A stretch of DNA of 64,000 bases. Origin: Robiginitalea sp. SC105 (GTDB lineage Bacteria > Bacteroidota > Bacteroidia > Flavobacteriales > Flavobacteriaceae). The translations under genes and the position numbers were made by a program. Under the pieces are notes generated by a model, which saw only the letters and a program-made list of their open reading frames with translations, was not told the origin of the DNA and did not search any database. Of this stretch, positions 34,111 through 42,267 are shown piece by piece (position 1 is the stretch's first letter; each line of letters opens with the position of its first letter). The stretch is taken from positions 186,001 through 250,000 of the forward strand of contig NZ_JACLZF010000002.1 of assembly GCF_014243345.1 (NCBI RefSeq). The letters are read 5' to 3'.

Positions 34111-35406
34111 ATGAAAAAAATGCACCTCCTTCTTTTACTCCTTGCCTGCCAGGGATTGCAGGCCCAGAAACTCACGCGGACAGAGCGGCGCATTGTCGCC
34201 ACGGTCAGTGAACAGGCCCCCGAGGCTGTGGACTTCCTGGAGAAGGTGGTCAATATCAACAGCGGTACGCTCAACCTGGAAGGGGTCCGCAAAGTGGGCA
34301 GCGTGTTCGGGGAAGCCTTCCGGGAGATCGGCTTTGCGACACGCTGGGTGGCCATGCCCGATTCCATGAACCGGGCCGGGCACTTCTTCGCGGAAATCCA
34401 GGGGGGCACAGGCAAACGCCTGCTGCTGATCGGCCACCTGGATACGGTCTTTGAGGAGGACAGCCCGTTCCAGACCTTTGAACGCATCAACGACAGCACC
34501 GCCCATGCCCCGGGCGGCAACGATATGAAGGGGGGCGACGTGGTGGTGTTGTATGCCCTGAAGGCGCTGGCCGAGCAGGATCTGCTGGGGGATGCCCAGA
34601 TCATCGTGGCCTTTACGGGAGACGAGGAGAGCACGGGAAAACCCCTGGACATCAGCCGGTACGATCTCATCGAGGCGGCCAAGCGCAGCGATGTCGCCCT
34701 CGGTTTCGAAACGGCCACCGGGTTTGACAAAGCCACGGTAGCCCGGCGGGGTGCCTCGGGCTGGAAGGTGGAGGCCACAGGGAAACGCGCCCATTCCTCC
34801 GGGGTATTCAGCGAGCGGACGGGGGCCGGGGCGATCTTTGAGCTTTCCCGTATCCTCAATGGGTTTTACGAGGAGGTCCGGGGGGAGGAGTACCTGACCT
34901 TTAACCCGGGGAGTGTGGCCGGGGGCACCTTCGTGGAATACGATGAAAAAAGCGGCAACACCAGGGTCTTCGGCAAGAGCAACGTAGTGGCCCAGACGGC
35001 CGTGGCCCAGGGCGGTTTGCGCTTCATATCCGAGGAGCAGAAGGAAAATGCTCGGGCCCGGATGCGCGAAATCGTCAGCCGGCACCTGCCGCAAACGGAT
35101 GCAAAGATATCCTTTACCGATGCGTACCCCGCAATGGGCCCCAAACCGGAGAACCTCGAATTGCTGGAAAAGCTTAGCGCGGTAAGCCGCGACCTGGGCC
35201 AGGGCCCGGTAACCGCCTATGACCCGGGTAGGCGTGGGGCCGCCGACGTTTCCTTTGTGGCCAGGTACGTGGCCTGCCTGGACGGCCTGGGAACCATGGG
35301 CAGCGGGGCACATACCCCCCAGGAGACGGTGAACTTCAATACCATCGAAGCCCTGACCCAGCGCACTGCGCTGATGATCTACCGGCTCATCCGGGAAACC
35401 AGGTAA
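34111..35406 (+). CDS. Secreted M20-family metallopeptidase
   Basis: A 431-residue protein with a signal peptide ending near GLQAQ. The di-zinc site is readable: LLLIGHLDTVF (His, Asp), PGGNDMKGG (Asp), FTGDEESTG (Glu pair) and the C-terminal GSGAHTPQETV (His). A dimerisation domain lies between about 210 and 320 (RGASGWKVEATGKRAHSS). M20 enzymes hydrolyse dipeptides or N-acyl amino acids; CPG2-like members release C-terminal Glu. It acts in the periplasm. It starts 6 nt after the PLP enzyme and ends 2 nt before the epimerase start. Confidence 0.93.
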   Translation: MKKMHLLLLLLACQGLQAQKLTRTERRIVATVSEQAPEAVDFLEKVVNINSGTLNLEGVRKVGSVFGEAFREIGFATRWVAMPDSMNRAGHFFAEIQGGTGKRLLLIGHLDTVFEEDSPFQTFERINDSTAHAPGGNDMKGGDVVVLYALKALAEQDLLGDAQIIVAFTGDEESTGKPLDISRYDLIEAAKRSDVALGFETATGFDKATVARRGASGWKVEATGKRAHSSGVFSERTGAGAIFELSRILNGFYEEVRGEEYLTFNPGSVAGGTFVEYDEKSGNTRVFGKSNVVAQTAVAQGGLRFISEEQKENARARMREIVSRHLPQTDAKISFTDAYPAMGPKPENLELLEKLSAVSRDLGQGPVTAYDPGRRGAADVSFVARYVACLDGLGTMGSGAHTPQETVNFNTIEALTQRTALMIYRLIRETR

Positions 35407-35408
35407 GC

Positions 35409-36215
35409 ATGGAAAAAGATTCACAAGCCATCACCGAACTGATTAACGGCGACCTGGCCGCTGAGGTGGTCGCGGGTGAACTCCGGAGCTTCCGTCGGGG
35501 GCCGGTGGAGTACATGCACCATCCCTCCGAACCGGGGTGGGGGCATACGGATACGGAGATGTTCCCGGTGATCGGCCCCACGGCCGCTGCTGCCTACCGC
35601 GTGCAGGTACCCAGGGGGAATGCCATCCAGGACCAGCACGGGCTGTTGCGGGAACTGCCCTATACGCGTAAATCCGTTTCCCCCACCCAGGCCAGCTTTG
35701 TAAAGGAGTACAAGGCCGGCACGCCCGTGCCCAATTCCAAGTATCCGGACCGGTCCACGGCCCGCCTGCTGATCTGGCCGTTCGATTTCCAGGTCGAAAA
35801 GCACTTTACACTGGAACCGGGAGCCCTCCGGATTACCTTCCGGATCCGGGGGGAAAGGGACATGCCCTTTATGTTCGGGTACCATCCCGCATTCCGGGCA
35901 GCCGGCGGCAAGACGACCCTTGATGCCTGCGGCGCTTTAGTCGGTTTGGAGAAAATACAGGCGGCAGGGGACCGGGCCTTCCCCATTCCGGACTGCGAAT
36001 CGGTAGTGTTGAAGGGCGAATCCGGGATCCAGATCCGGACTGCCGGCTTTGGCCACTTTATGTGCTGGTCCCCGGACCCGGGGATGGTCTGCGTGGAACC
36101 CATCACCTACTACCCCTATGCCTCCGGGGCCGCGCGCCTGCACGAGGGGTTCCGCTACCTGGAAGGCGATCCGGCCGAATTTTCGGTCTGCCTGGAACCT
36201 GTTGCACTCCCGTGA
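35409..36215 (+). CDS. Aldose 1-epimerase-family protein
   Basis: A 268-residue galactose-mutarotase-superfamily protein with no signal peptide. Visible features are DQHGLLRELPY (first catalytic His region), FGYHPAFR (second His) and VCVEPITYYP with the catalytic Glu (VxVEP). It resembles the LACX-like branch, so the sugar could be a phosphorylated or uncommon aldose. It interconverts alpha and beta anomers. The start lies 2 nt after the M20 stop, which implies translational coupling. A new promoter follows before the next gene. Confidence 0.9.
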   Translation: MEKDSQAITELINGDLAAEVVAGELRSFRRGPVEYMHHPSEPGWGHTDTEMFPVIGPTAAAAYRVQVPRGNAIQDQHGLLRELPYTRKSVSPTQASFVKEYKAGTPVPNSKYPDRSTARLLIWPFDFQVEKHFTLEPGALRITFRIRGERDMPFMFGYHPAFRAAGGKTTLDACGALVGLEKIQAAGDRAFPIPDCESVVLKGESGIQIRTAGFGHFMCWSPDPGMVCVEPITYYPYASGAARLHEGFRYLEGDPAEFSVCLEPVALP

Positions 36216-36234
36216 CCACTTCGCCATAAAATCG

Positions 36235-36242
36235 TAATTTTG
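36235..36242 (+). promoter_or_regulatory. Candidate -7 box for the MBL/rhodanese gene
   Basis: TAATTTTG matches TAnnTTTG exactly, 20 nt before the ATG at 36263. It would separate this gene from the upstream PLP/M20/epimerase unit. Confidence 0.5.
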
Positions 36243-36262
36243 AGGGGATCAATTGCAGGAAT

Positions 36263-37678
36263 ATGAAAATCGAGCAAATCTACACCGGCTGCCTGGCCCA
36301 GGGGGCTTATTATATTGAAAGTGAAGGCGAAGCGGCAATCATCGATCCCCTGAGGGAAGTCGGGCCCTACCTGAAAAGGGCAAGGGCGGACAAGGCGGTT
36401 ATCAAATACATCTTCGAAACGCATTTCCACGCCGATTTTGTGAGCGGCCACCTGACCCTGTCGCGGGAGACGGGGGCCCCCATCATCTACGGCCCCATGG
36501 CCAACCCCTCCTTTGAGGCGGTAATCGCCGGGGACGGGCAGGTTTTCAAGTTGGGGAAAATCAGCATTGAAGTACTGCACACCCCGGGACACACCATGGA
36601 GAGCACCACCTACCTGCTGCGGGATGCCGGCGGGAGGCCCCATGCCATTTTCAGCGGGGACACCCTCTTCCTCGGGGATGTGGGGCGCCCGGACCTGGCG
36701 CAGAAGGCGGCCGATATGACCCAGGAGGAACTGGCCGGCACCCTCTTTGACAGCCTGCGGGAAAAGATCATGCCGCTGCCGGATGACGTGATCGTCTACC
36801 CGGCCCACGGGGCAGGCTCGGCCTGCGGCAAAAACATGATGAAGGAAACCGTGGATACCCTCGGTAACCAGAAGCGGGTCAACTACGCGTTGCGGGCCGA
36901 CATGACCCGGGAGGAATTCATATCCGAAGTCACCGAGGGCCTGTTGCCGCCCCCGGACTATTTCCCCCTGAACGTCCGGATGAACAGGGAGGGCTATGAA
37001 GATTTTGACCAGGTACTCGCCAGGGGCACAAGGGCCCTGGACCCCGATGCCTTTGAGGCGGCAGCCGAGGAGACCGGCGCCCTGGTCCTCGATGTCCGGC
37101 GGCAGGAGGACTATGCCAAAGGCCATATCCCCCGTTCCATATTCATTGGCCTGAACGGCGACTTCGCCCCCTGGGTGGGGGCTTTGGTAGCCGATGTGGA
37201 ACAACCCATCCTGCTGGTTACCCCGGAAGGGGCCGAGGAAGAAGCCGTGACGCGGCTCTCCCGCGTAGGCTTTGACCGTACAGTGGGCTATCTCGAAGGG
37301 GGTTTCGACGCCTGGGAGGCTGCCGGGAAGCAAACGGACCAAGTGCGTTCCGTACCGGCTGCGGAACTGGGGGACTCCCTGAAAGAGGAAGCCGACCGGG
37401 TGTTTGATGTCCGGAAGGAAAGCGAATTCGAAGCAGAACACCTGGAAGGGGCAAGGAGCACCCCCCTGGCACAGATCAACGAATACCTGGAGCAATTCCC
37501 GGCGGAAGCCCCTTTTTACATCCACTGCGCAGGGGGGTACCGTTCGATGATCGCCGCTTCCATCCTCAAGAGCCGTGGCTACCACAACCTTACGGATATC
37601 GGGGGAGGGTTTGCCGCCATGAAGGAAGCCGGCCTCCCCGTATCGGCTTTTCGCTGCCCCACGCAGGCCGGGAAATAG
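36263..37678 (+). CDS. Metallo-beta-lactamase/double-rhodanese sulfur-transfer protein
   Basis: A 471-residue protein. Residues 1-250 are an MBL domain of the persulfide dioxygenase/glyoxalase II type (ETHFHADFVSGH, HTPGHTMEST, FSGDTLFLGDVGRPDL, VYPAHGAGSACG). Two rhodanese domains follow at about 268-360 and 370-465. The second has the active Cys422 in IHCAGGYRS. The first has no cysteine in the loop (LVTPEGAEEE) and is probably inactive. Such proteins oxidise glutathione persulfide or bacillithiol-type persulfides to sulfite and move sulfane sulfur. It is cytoplasmic and transcribed on its own, but lies three genes from the cystathionine-synthase-like enzyme, which fits sulfide homeostasis (inference). 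Confidence 0.93.
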   Translation: MKIEQIYTGCLAQGAYYIESEGEAAIIDPLREVGPYLKRARADKAVIKYIFETHFHADFVSGHLTLSRETGAPIIYGPMANPSFEAVIAGDGQVFKLGKISIEVLHTPGHTMESTTYLLRDAGGRPHAIFSGDTLFLGDVGRPDLAQKAADMTQEELAGTLFDSLREKIMPLPDDVIVYPAHGAGSACGKNMMKETVDTLGNQKRVNYALRADMTREEFISEVTEGLLPPPDYFPLNVRMNREGYEDFDQVLARGTRALDPDAFEAAAEETGALVLDVRRQEDYAKGHIPRSIFIGLNGDFAPWVGALVADVEQPILLVTPEGAEEEAVTRLSRVGFDRTVGYLEGGFDAWEAAGKQTDQVRSVPAAELGDSLKEEADRVFDVRKESEFEAEHLEGARSTPLAQINEYLEQFPAEAPFYIHCAGGYRSMIAASILKSRGYHNLTDIGGGFAAMKEAGLPVSAFRCPTQAGK

Positions 37679-37898
37679 GCCCTGTTCCCGGGAATACGCA
37701 CGGCAAGCGGCAAATGGGCCTTGGCCCTCCCTGATAGAGTTCCCTCCAACGCGGATGCTTTTACGTCACCTTTTGCTATAATCCGGCACATTTAGGTCCC
37801 GGACTTTGTGCAATTTTAGAATGTTAAGAAAATCACAAGAAACTCTTAAAACTTCGGACAGTAATCCGTAATTTTAGCCTAGAAACAGAAAACGCGGC

Positions 37899-38081
37899 AT
37901 GTTTAAAGAATTTTTGGAACGGCTCGGTTGGATGAATATCGTGCTGCTCCTGATTGTCTTCTCCATCATTGTGGTTTCGGAGATACGATACTTGCAGGGA
38001 CATACCCTGGAAGCCATATTCATCGGGTTATGGGCGCCAACCATACTGGGATTTATGAATTACCTTAAATACAAGAAGTAG
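37899..38081 (+). CDS. Small membrane protein (60 aa)
   Basis: A 60-residue protein with two helices (about 12-29 and 38-54) and a basic tail YLKYKK. It resembles many short Bacteroidota inner-membrane proteins without a name. The upstream 220 bp hold a TAATTTTA sequence close to the -7 consensus, ending 25 nt before the ATG. It is coupled to a 34-residue membrane ORF that begins 2 nt after its stop. Confidence 0.65.
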   Translation: MFKEFLERLGWMNIVLLLIVFSIIVVSEIRYLQGHTLEAIFIGLWAPTILGFMNYLKYKK

Positions 38082-38083
38082 CC

Positions 38084-38188
38084 ATGGACCTCGTCCTTGT
38101 TTATTCCATCTTTGTCGGCCTGGTTTTTATGATCTGGTTGCTTTTTGTGATCCGGCAGTTCTACAAACTGCGGGACAAAGGCAAGTAA
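38084..38188 (+). CDS. Tiny membrane protein (34 aa), coupled to the 60-aa gene
   Basis: ATG at 38084, 2 nt after the stop of the preceding gene, opens a 34-residue frame: one strong hydrophobic helix (LVYSIFVGLVFMIWLLFVI) followed by a basic RQFYKLRDKGK tail. The spacing suggests translational coupling, and the charge distribution predicts an N-out/C-in single-pass protein. It ends 2 nt before the end of the convergent DnaQ/GIY-YIG gene. Too short for standard gene callers, so its reality is inferred from topology and spacing. Confidence 0.55.
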   Translation: MDLVLVYSIFVGLVFMIWLLFVIRQFYKLRDKGK

Positions 38189-38190
38189 TT

Positions 38191-39570
38191 TCATCCCGTT
38201 CCACCCGGTATCCGCTTCACTTTTGCCGGGTGCTTCAGCATATAGGATTGCAGTATTTTTTCGGTTTCCGGGTAATGGGGCTGCGGGTTGATATGCGCTT
38301 CCAGGTCGGGGAGGTGGTCCAACCTGCGATCTTCTGAAACAAAACCATACCCCCGGTAGGTGCCATCGGCAATCCATACCACTCCCCGTTCTTCGGGTTC
38401 CCGCCCCCGTTCGGCAATGATCAGGTGCTCGGCTTCCGGTTTCCGGGCTTCCAGTGCAGCGCGGACCCGGGAATTATAGGTTTCCGGCGACTCCTCCCCC
38501 CGACAGATGCCGTCACAGACCGGCACCCGGAAATGGCTGCAGGTGGCGACCCCTTCCTGGAGGTGGCAGTATTTGGCGCAAAGCCCGAATTCCGTACACA
38601 ACTGTTCCATAAACAGCCGGGCATCCTCCTCCCTGAAAAAGACCCGCAGGGCCTGTTGCCCCCGGCTCAGCCGGTTTACGGCCAGGTGGATGATGCCATT
38701 CTGGTCCGGGTACCGGAAAAGGCCATAGGCAGGCCGGATCTTTTTCTGCGCCCGGTTGAAGCGCGGAAAATGTTTTTTGATGGCTGCGGCTTCCATCAGC
38801 AGCGCAACCAGGTCCGAACCGGATAATTCAAAGTCAATCCGGCTGGTTTCCCGGCACAGTTTCCGTTCCCGGTCCGAGGTGTCGTAAAAATGGCCGAGCA
38901 CGCGCTTTTTGAGATTGATCGCTTTCCCGACGTAGATCACGGATCCTTTTGCATCTTTGAAAAAGTAGATCCCCGGGGCTTCGGGTAGTTTCCGGAATGA
39001 TTCGACGGGCAGGTGGGGTGGCAGCGTACCTTCCCGGGACCGGGCGTTCAGGAAGCCGGCGATGGTATCCGGCCCGGAGGGCTGTTCTATGGCTTTCAAC
39101 AGGAGCAGGGCCGTGGCATGGGCATCCCCTGCAGCCCGGTGCCGGTCTTTCAGGGGGATCTCCAGCGAACTGCACAGTTTTCCAAGGCTGTAGGAGCGAA
39201 GGCCCGGGAAAACCTTGCGGGACAGGCGGACCGTGCAGAGCTTTTTCCGCGTAAAATCCAGCCCGCAACGCTGGAATTCCTTCCGGACGATCGGGTAATC
39301 AAAGTTTACCGAATGCGCCACGAAGACCCGCCCGGAGGTAAAGGCCTCAATCTCCGGTGCAAGGGCGGAAAAATCAGGGGCGTTGCGGACCATGGCCGTA
39401 CTGATGCCGGTGAGCCCGGTAATGAAGGCAGGGATTTCGCAACCGGGGTTTACCAGGCTGCTGAAGGAATCCACGATGCGGCCCTCATCGATATTGAAGA
39501 GCGCAATTTCGGTTATCCGGTTCCCGTGGATCCCGTTACCGGTGGTTTCTATGTCGACGACTGTGTACAA
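38191..39570 (-). CDS. DnaQ-like exonuclease/GIY-YIG (UvrC/Cho-like) fusion protein
   Basis: A 459-residue cytoplasmic protein. Residues 1-165 are a DEDDh 3'-5' exonuclease (VVDIETTGN, HSVNFDYPIVRKEF, RAAGDAHAT). A GIY-YIG endonuclease domain follows at about 200-290 (PGIYFFKDAKGSVIYVGKA), as in UvrC and Cho. The C-terminal 150 residues contain a cysteine cluster (CAKYCHLQEG, CSHFRVPVCDGIC) and no helix-hairpin-helix. The architecture is known from several phyla and probably processes damaged DNA. The start is TTG at 39570, with AGGA upstream at a 6-nt spacing; no ATG precedes the conserved YTVVDIETTG. Confidence 0.92.
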   Translation of the reverse strand: MYTVVDIETTGNGIHGNRITEIALFNIDEGRIVDSFSSLVNPGCEIPAFITGLTGISTAMVRNAPDFSALAPEIEAFTSGRVFVAHSVNFDYPIVRKEFQRCGLDFTRKKLCTVRLSRKVFPGLRSYSLGKLCSSLEIPLKDRHRAAGDAHATALLLLKAIEQPSGPDTIAGFLNARSREGTLPPHLPVESFRKLPEAPGIYFFKDAKGSVIYVGKAINLKKRVLGHFYDTSDRERKLCRETSRIDFELSGSDLVALLMEAAAIKKHFPRFNRAQKKIRPAYGLFRYPDQNGIIHLAVNRLSRGQQALRVFFREEDARLFMEQLCTEFGLCAKYCHLQEGVATCSHFRVPVCDGICRGEESPETYNSRVRAALEARKPEAEHLIIAERGREPEERGVVWIADGTYRGYGFVSEDRRLDHLPDLEAHINPQPHYPETEKILQSYMLKHPAKVKRIPGGTG

Positions 39571-39920
39571 AAGGTCCTGGTCTGGCGGATCATAAAAGTA
39601 CGATTTCGGACCCGGAATACAAGTCGGGGCTCGATTGAAAAAAATAAGGCAATCCGCTCCTTTGAATCAAAAATTTAGCGAATTTCGTACCCTGTTATAT
39701 TGGAAACCGGGACCTGCTGTCCCGTCTATGAACCGACTTGTACAAACCGGTTTTCCTTCCGGAAGGAACCCCCAGGAGGAAATGGCATTGCAGTCAATGC
39801 GCCGGATCGTTTATCACGGTGTTCCTGTCTTAATCCCATCCCTGCAGCAGCCGGAGGACATGCCTTCAAACGATCGCCCCTCAGCGCCTGCACGGAGCCT
39901 GAACCTTATACAAATTTACA
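39571..39920. other. 350-bp leader region upstream of the ATP-grasp gene
   Basis: No full-length gene fits this interval. It holds a sequence TATATTGG (one mismatch from the -7 consensus) near 39697, a hairpin CGGGAC/GTCCCG near 39708-39724, the 16-bp palindrome at 39753-39768, and a strong ribosome-binding sequence AGGAGGA at 39774-39780 feeding a short ORF. The left part also has to hold the minus-strand promoter of the DnaQ/GIY-YIG gene. It looks like a regulatory leader for the ATP-grasp/GNAT pair. Confidence 0.5.
39753..39768. repeat. Perfect 16-bp palindrome in the leader
   Basis: TTCCTTCCGGAAGGAA is perfectly self-complementary and extends further with GG/CC after a two-base mismatch on each side. 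It is either an RNA hairpin just before the AGGAGGA site or a dimeric protein operator. Confidence 0.6.
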
Positions 39921-39952
39921 GTGGCGGCACGTTCCAAGAAACCCGAGGGTAA
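39782..39952 (+). CDS. Possible short leader ORF (56 aa)
   Basis: ATG at 39782 follows AGGAGGA directly, the best Shine-Dalgarno match I noticed in the window. The frame encodes 56 residues with no hydrophobic signal and overlaps the GTG start of the ATP-grasp gene by 32 nt in another frame. It could be a regulatory leader peptide, or a chance frame. No homology recognised. Confidence 0.3.
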   Translation: MALQSMRRIVYHGVPVLIPSLQQPEDMPSNDRPSAPARSLNLIQIYSGGTFQETRG

Positions 39953-41219
39953 GCGAATCCTGCTGGTCTCCCGGTGGGGGGAAAGCCTCGATGTGGCCGT
40001 AACCATGCAGGAAGAAGGCCACTCTATAAAATTCTTTATCGACGACCGGCCCTCCCGGGAAATCGGGTATGGTTTTGTGCCCAAGGTCCGGGACTGGAGG
40101 AAGCATGTGGACTGGGCGGACCTCATTATCTTCGACTATACGGGTTACGGGGCCGAAGCCGACCGGCTGCGCAGCGAAGGCCGCTTGGTCTTTGGCGGTT
40201 CCGCCTACACGGACTCCCTGGAACTGGACCGCAATTTTGGCCAGCAGGAACTGCAGCGCCATAAAATAAAGACGATCCCATCCCACGAATTCCAGAGTTT
40301 CCAGGATGCCATCCGGTTTGTGGAAGCCAACCCGAACGCCTATGTGGTCAAACCCATGGGGGAGACCCAGGAACTCAAGCAGCTTTTGTTTGTAGGCAAG
40401 GACGACCGGGGAGAAGACGTGGTGCGCCTGCTGAAGGCCTATGAAAAATCCTGGGGGGCCGATTTCGGGACCTTCCAGTTGCAGCGTCGGGTCAAAGGGG
40501 TGGAGATTTCCATCTCGGCATTTTTCAACGGAAAAACCTTCCTGACGCCCTATAATGTTACCTTCGAACACAAGAAGCTCTTCCCCAAGGAAGTCGGGGT
40601 CTCCACCGGGGAGATGGGTTCCTCCATGTTCTGGACCTCCCAATCCCCCCTGTTCGAACGCACCCTGGAGAAATTCGGGCCAACCCTGGCCCGGGAAAAT
40701 TTCCGGGGGCACCTCGATATCAACTGCATCGTCAACGGCAACGGGGTGTACCCCCTGGAATTCACTTCCCGCTTTGGTTACCCCCAGGTCTTTATCCAGC
40801 GGGCCGGCATCACCGAACCCCTGGGGGAGCTGTTCTTCGGGGTGGCCAATGGGAAGCGCACCACCCTGCAGGTCCGAAAAGGGTTCCAGGTAGGTGCCTT
40901 TATCGCCGTCCCCCCCTTTCCCTATGACGATAAAAAGACTTTTGACCTCTTCTCAAAAGACGCTGTGGTGGTTTTCCAGAAAGGGATGGAGGGGATCCAC
41001 CCCATGCACCTGAAACAGGTAGGGGACCAGTGGCTGATCACCGGCAATACCGGCCTTGCCCTACTGGTGTCCGGTACCGGCCTGACCATGAAAGACGCCC
41101 AGCGCACCATGTACAACCGAATCGCAAGCGTCATTGTCAACAACGGGTATTACCGCACGGATATCGGCGATCGGTGGCAGGAAGATTCGGATAAACTCTG
41201 GTCCTGGGGCTACCTGTGA
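39921..41219 (+). CDS. PurD-like ATP-grasp ligase
   Basis: A 432-residue cytoplasmic enzyme. An N-terminal Rossmann-like part (KRILLVSRWGESLDVAVTM) precedes an ATP-grasp core: YVVKPMGE (ATP-binding Lys), EISISAFFNG and a metal-binding DINCIVNGNGVYPLEFTSRFG. The closest fold relatives are glycinamide ribonucleotide synthetases (PurD), but the PurD PRA/glycine motifs are not recognisable, so it probably joins a carboxylate to a different amine. The start is GTG at 39921, because no ATG precedes the KRILLV strand. A GNAT gene begins 1 nt after its stop, so the two products likely act together. Confidence 0.85.
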   Translation: MAARSKKPEGKRILLVSRWGESLDVAVTMQEEGHSIKFFIDDRPSREIGYGFVPKVRDWRKHVDWADLIIFDYTGYGAEADRLRSEGRLVFGGSAYTDSLELDRNFGQQELQRHKIKTIPSHEFQSFQDAIRFVEANPNAYVVKPMGETQELKQLLFVGKDDRGEDVVRLLKAYEKSWGADFGTFQLQRRVKGVEISISAFFNGKTFLTPYNVTFEHKKLFPKEVGVSTGEMGSSMFWTSQSPLFERTLEKFGPTLARENFRGHLDINCIVNGNGVYPLEFTSRFGYPQVFIQRAGITEPLGELFFGVANGKRTTLQVRKGFQVGAFIAVPPFPYDDKKTFDLFSKDAVVVFQKGMEGIHPMHLKQVGDQWLITGNTGLALLVSGTGLTMKDAQRTMYNRIASVIVNNGYYRTDIGDRWQEDSDKLWSWGYL

Positions 41220-41220
41220 T

Positions 41221-41685
41221 ATGAAAGCACTTACGCTCACAGACTGGACCGGATCCCCCGAAAAATTCTTCCGGGAACTACCCGATGACTGGTCCGGGGA
41301 CCTCCGGGCCATGTGGCCCGAAATAGCCGACGGATCCCGGATTCTGGTCAGCGCCGATAAGTCGGGGTTCCGGTGCGGGGGGATCGTCAGCCGCGCTCTC
41401 TTCCCGGATATGGCAGGCTATGCCTCCCAGGCCCAGGCCTTTTACAGGAAACAGTACTGGTATATCGGTTACCTGTATGTCCACCCGGATTACCGTTCGG
41501 ATGGCCTGGGCACCCGCTGGCTGGAGGCGGTGCGCAAAGAGGTCCCGGCCCGCGGGTTCTGGCTGGTGATCGAGAAGATCGGCCTCTTGAAGTTCTACAC
41601 CCGCTCGGGTTTCCACGTGCATGAAATCCTCCATGACGGCAAGCGCCGGGAATGGCTTCTGGCCGGCGCCCGCGAGGATTGGTGA
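41221..41685 (+). CDS. GNAT-family N-acetyltransferase paired with the ATP-grasp ligase
   Basis: A 154-residue GNAT protein. Core motifs are YIGYLYVHPDYRSDGLGTRWLE (acetyl-CoA loop RSDGLGTRW) and LKFYTRSGFHVHE. The ATG at 41221 is 1 nt after the TGA of the ATP-grasp gene. This near-overlap strongly suggests co-translation and a shared pathway, for example ligation followed by N-acetylation of an amino acid or peptide derivative (inference). The substrate is unknown. A frame open from 41134 only reflects antiparallel coding overlap with the upstream gene. Confidence 0.88.
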   Translation: MKALTLTDWTGSPEKFFRELPDDWSGDLRAMWPEIADGSRILVSADKSGFRCGGIVSRALFPDMAGYASQAQAFYRKQYWYIGYLYVHPDYRSDGLGTRWLEAVRKEVPARGFWLVIEKIGLLKFYTRSGFHVHEILHDGKRREWLLAGAREDW

Positions 41686-41847
41686 AAGCTGGCCCGGCCT
41701 TGCGGTTTTTCTGTTTTCCCTCATGAAATTTTTCCGGGTGCTACCTCCCTGCAGCCCGCGGGGCTATTCTTGTCCCGCCGGTTCACCGAGCCGGCAGGAG
41801 GCCTCCGAAAATCCTGGAAAGAGTAGGAATGTATCAAATCCACTCAT

Positions 41848-42267
41848 ATGAAAACAATGATCACCATCCTCTTTCTGGGCCTTTTGGGCAATGCTTTTCC
41901 TGCGGATTGGCCGGTGGCGGCCGATGCCGAGACCCACTCCTGCCAGGCGCCGGAACAAAATCGGGAATCCACCGAGAAGATCCGGTTGCACGTCCTGCTT
42001 CGCAACGAGGTTGTGCAACAAACCTTCCAGACCGGGTACGTTACCGAAAAAGTTTTTGAAAACCTCGAGTTGCCCTTTGCTTCCGGGGAATTAAAGGAAA
42101 GGTTCATGGAGGCCGGCCTTTGCAAGGTATCCATCACGGTAACCGTAAGGGTAGGCATCGACTCCAGCTATGCAGAAGCCTCCATGACCGTAAGTGATGT
42201 GGACTGCGACCAGGTCGCGGCGACCATCAGGCGCATGAAAAACCAATTGCTGTCGGCCCTAAAATGA
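41848..42267 (+). CDS. Secreted protein of the GLPGLI operon
   Basis: A 139-residue protein with a probable signal peptide (MITILFLGLLGNAFP). The mature part holds two long beta strands (IRLHVLLRNEVVQQTF, VSITVTVRVGIDSSYAEAS) and three cysteines. No family recognised. Its stop overlaps the ATG of the GLPGLI gene in an ATGA, so they are translated as one unit, and the outer-membrane receptor follows. The context suggests a periplasmic or surface partner of that receptor. Confidence 0.75.
   Translation: MKTMITILFLGLLGNAFPADWPVAADAETHSCQAPEQNRESTEKIRLHVLLRNEVVQQTFQTGYVTEKVFENLELPFASGELKERFMEAGLCKVSITVTVRVGIDSSYAEASMTVSDVDCDQVAATIRRMKNQLLSALK

Noticed and set aside
34135-37585. Very long open frames antisense to the M20 and MBL/rhodanese genes
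   Set aside because: They lack family motifs and signal sequences and mirror the codon pattern of real genes on the other strand. GC-rich codon use removes stops from the opposite strand.
41686-41847. Short hairpins AGCCC/GGGCT and GCCGG/CCGGC between the GNAT and GLPGLI units
   Set aside because: Stems of five base pairs without a T-run; too weak to call a terminator.
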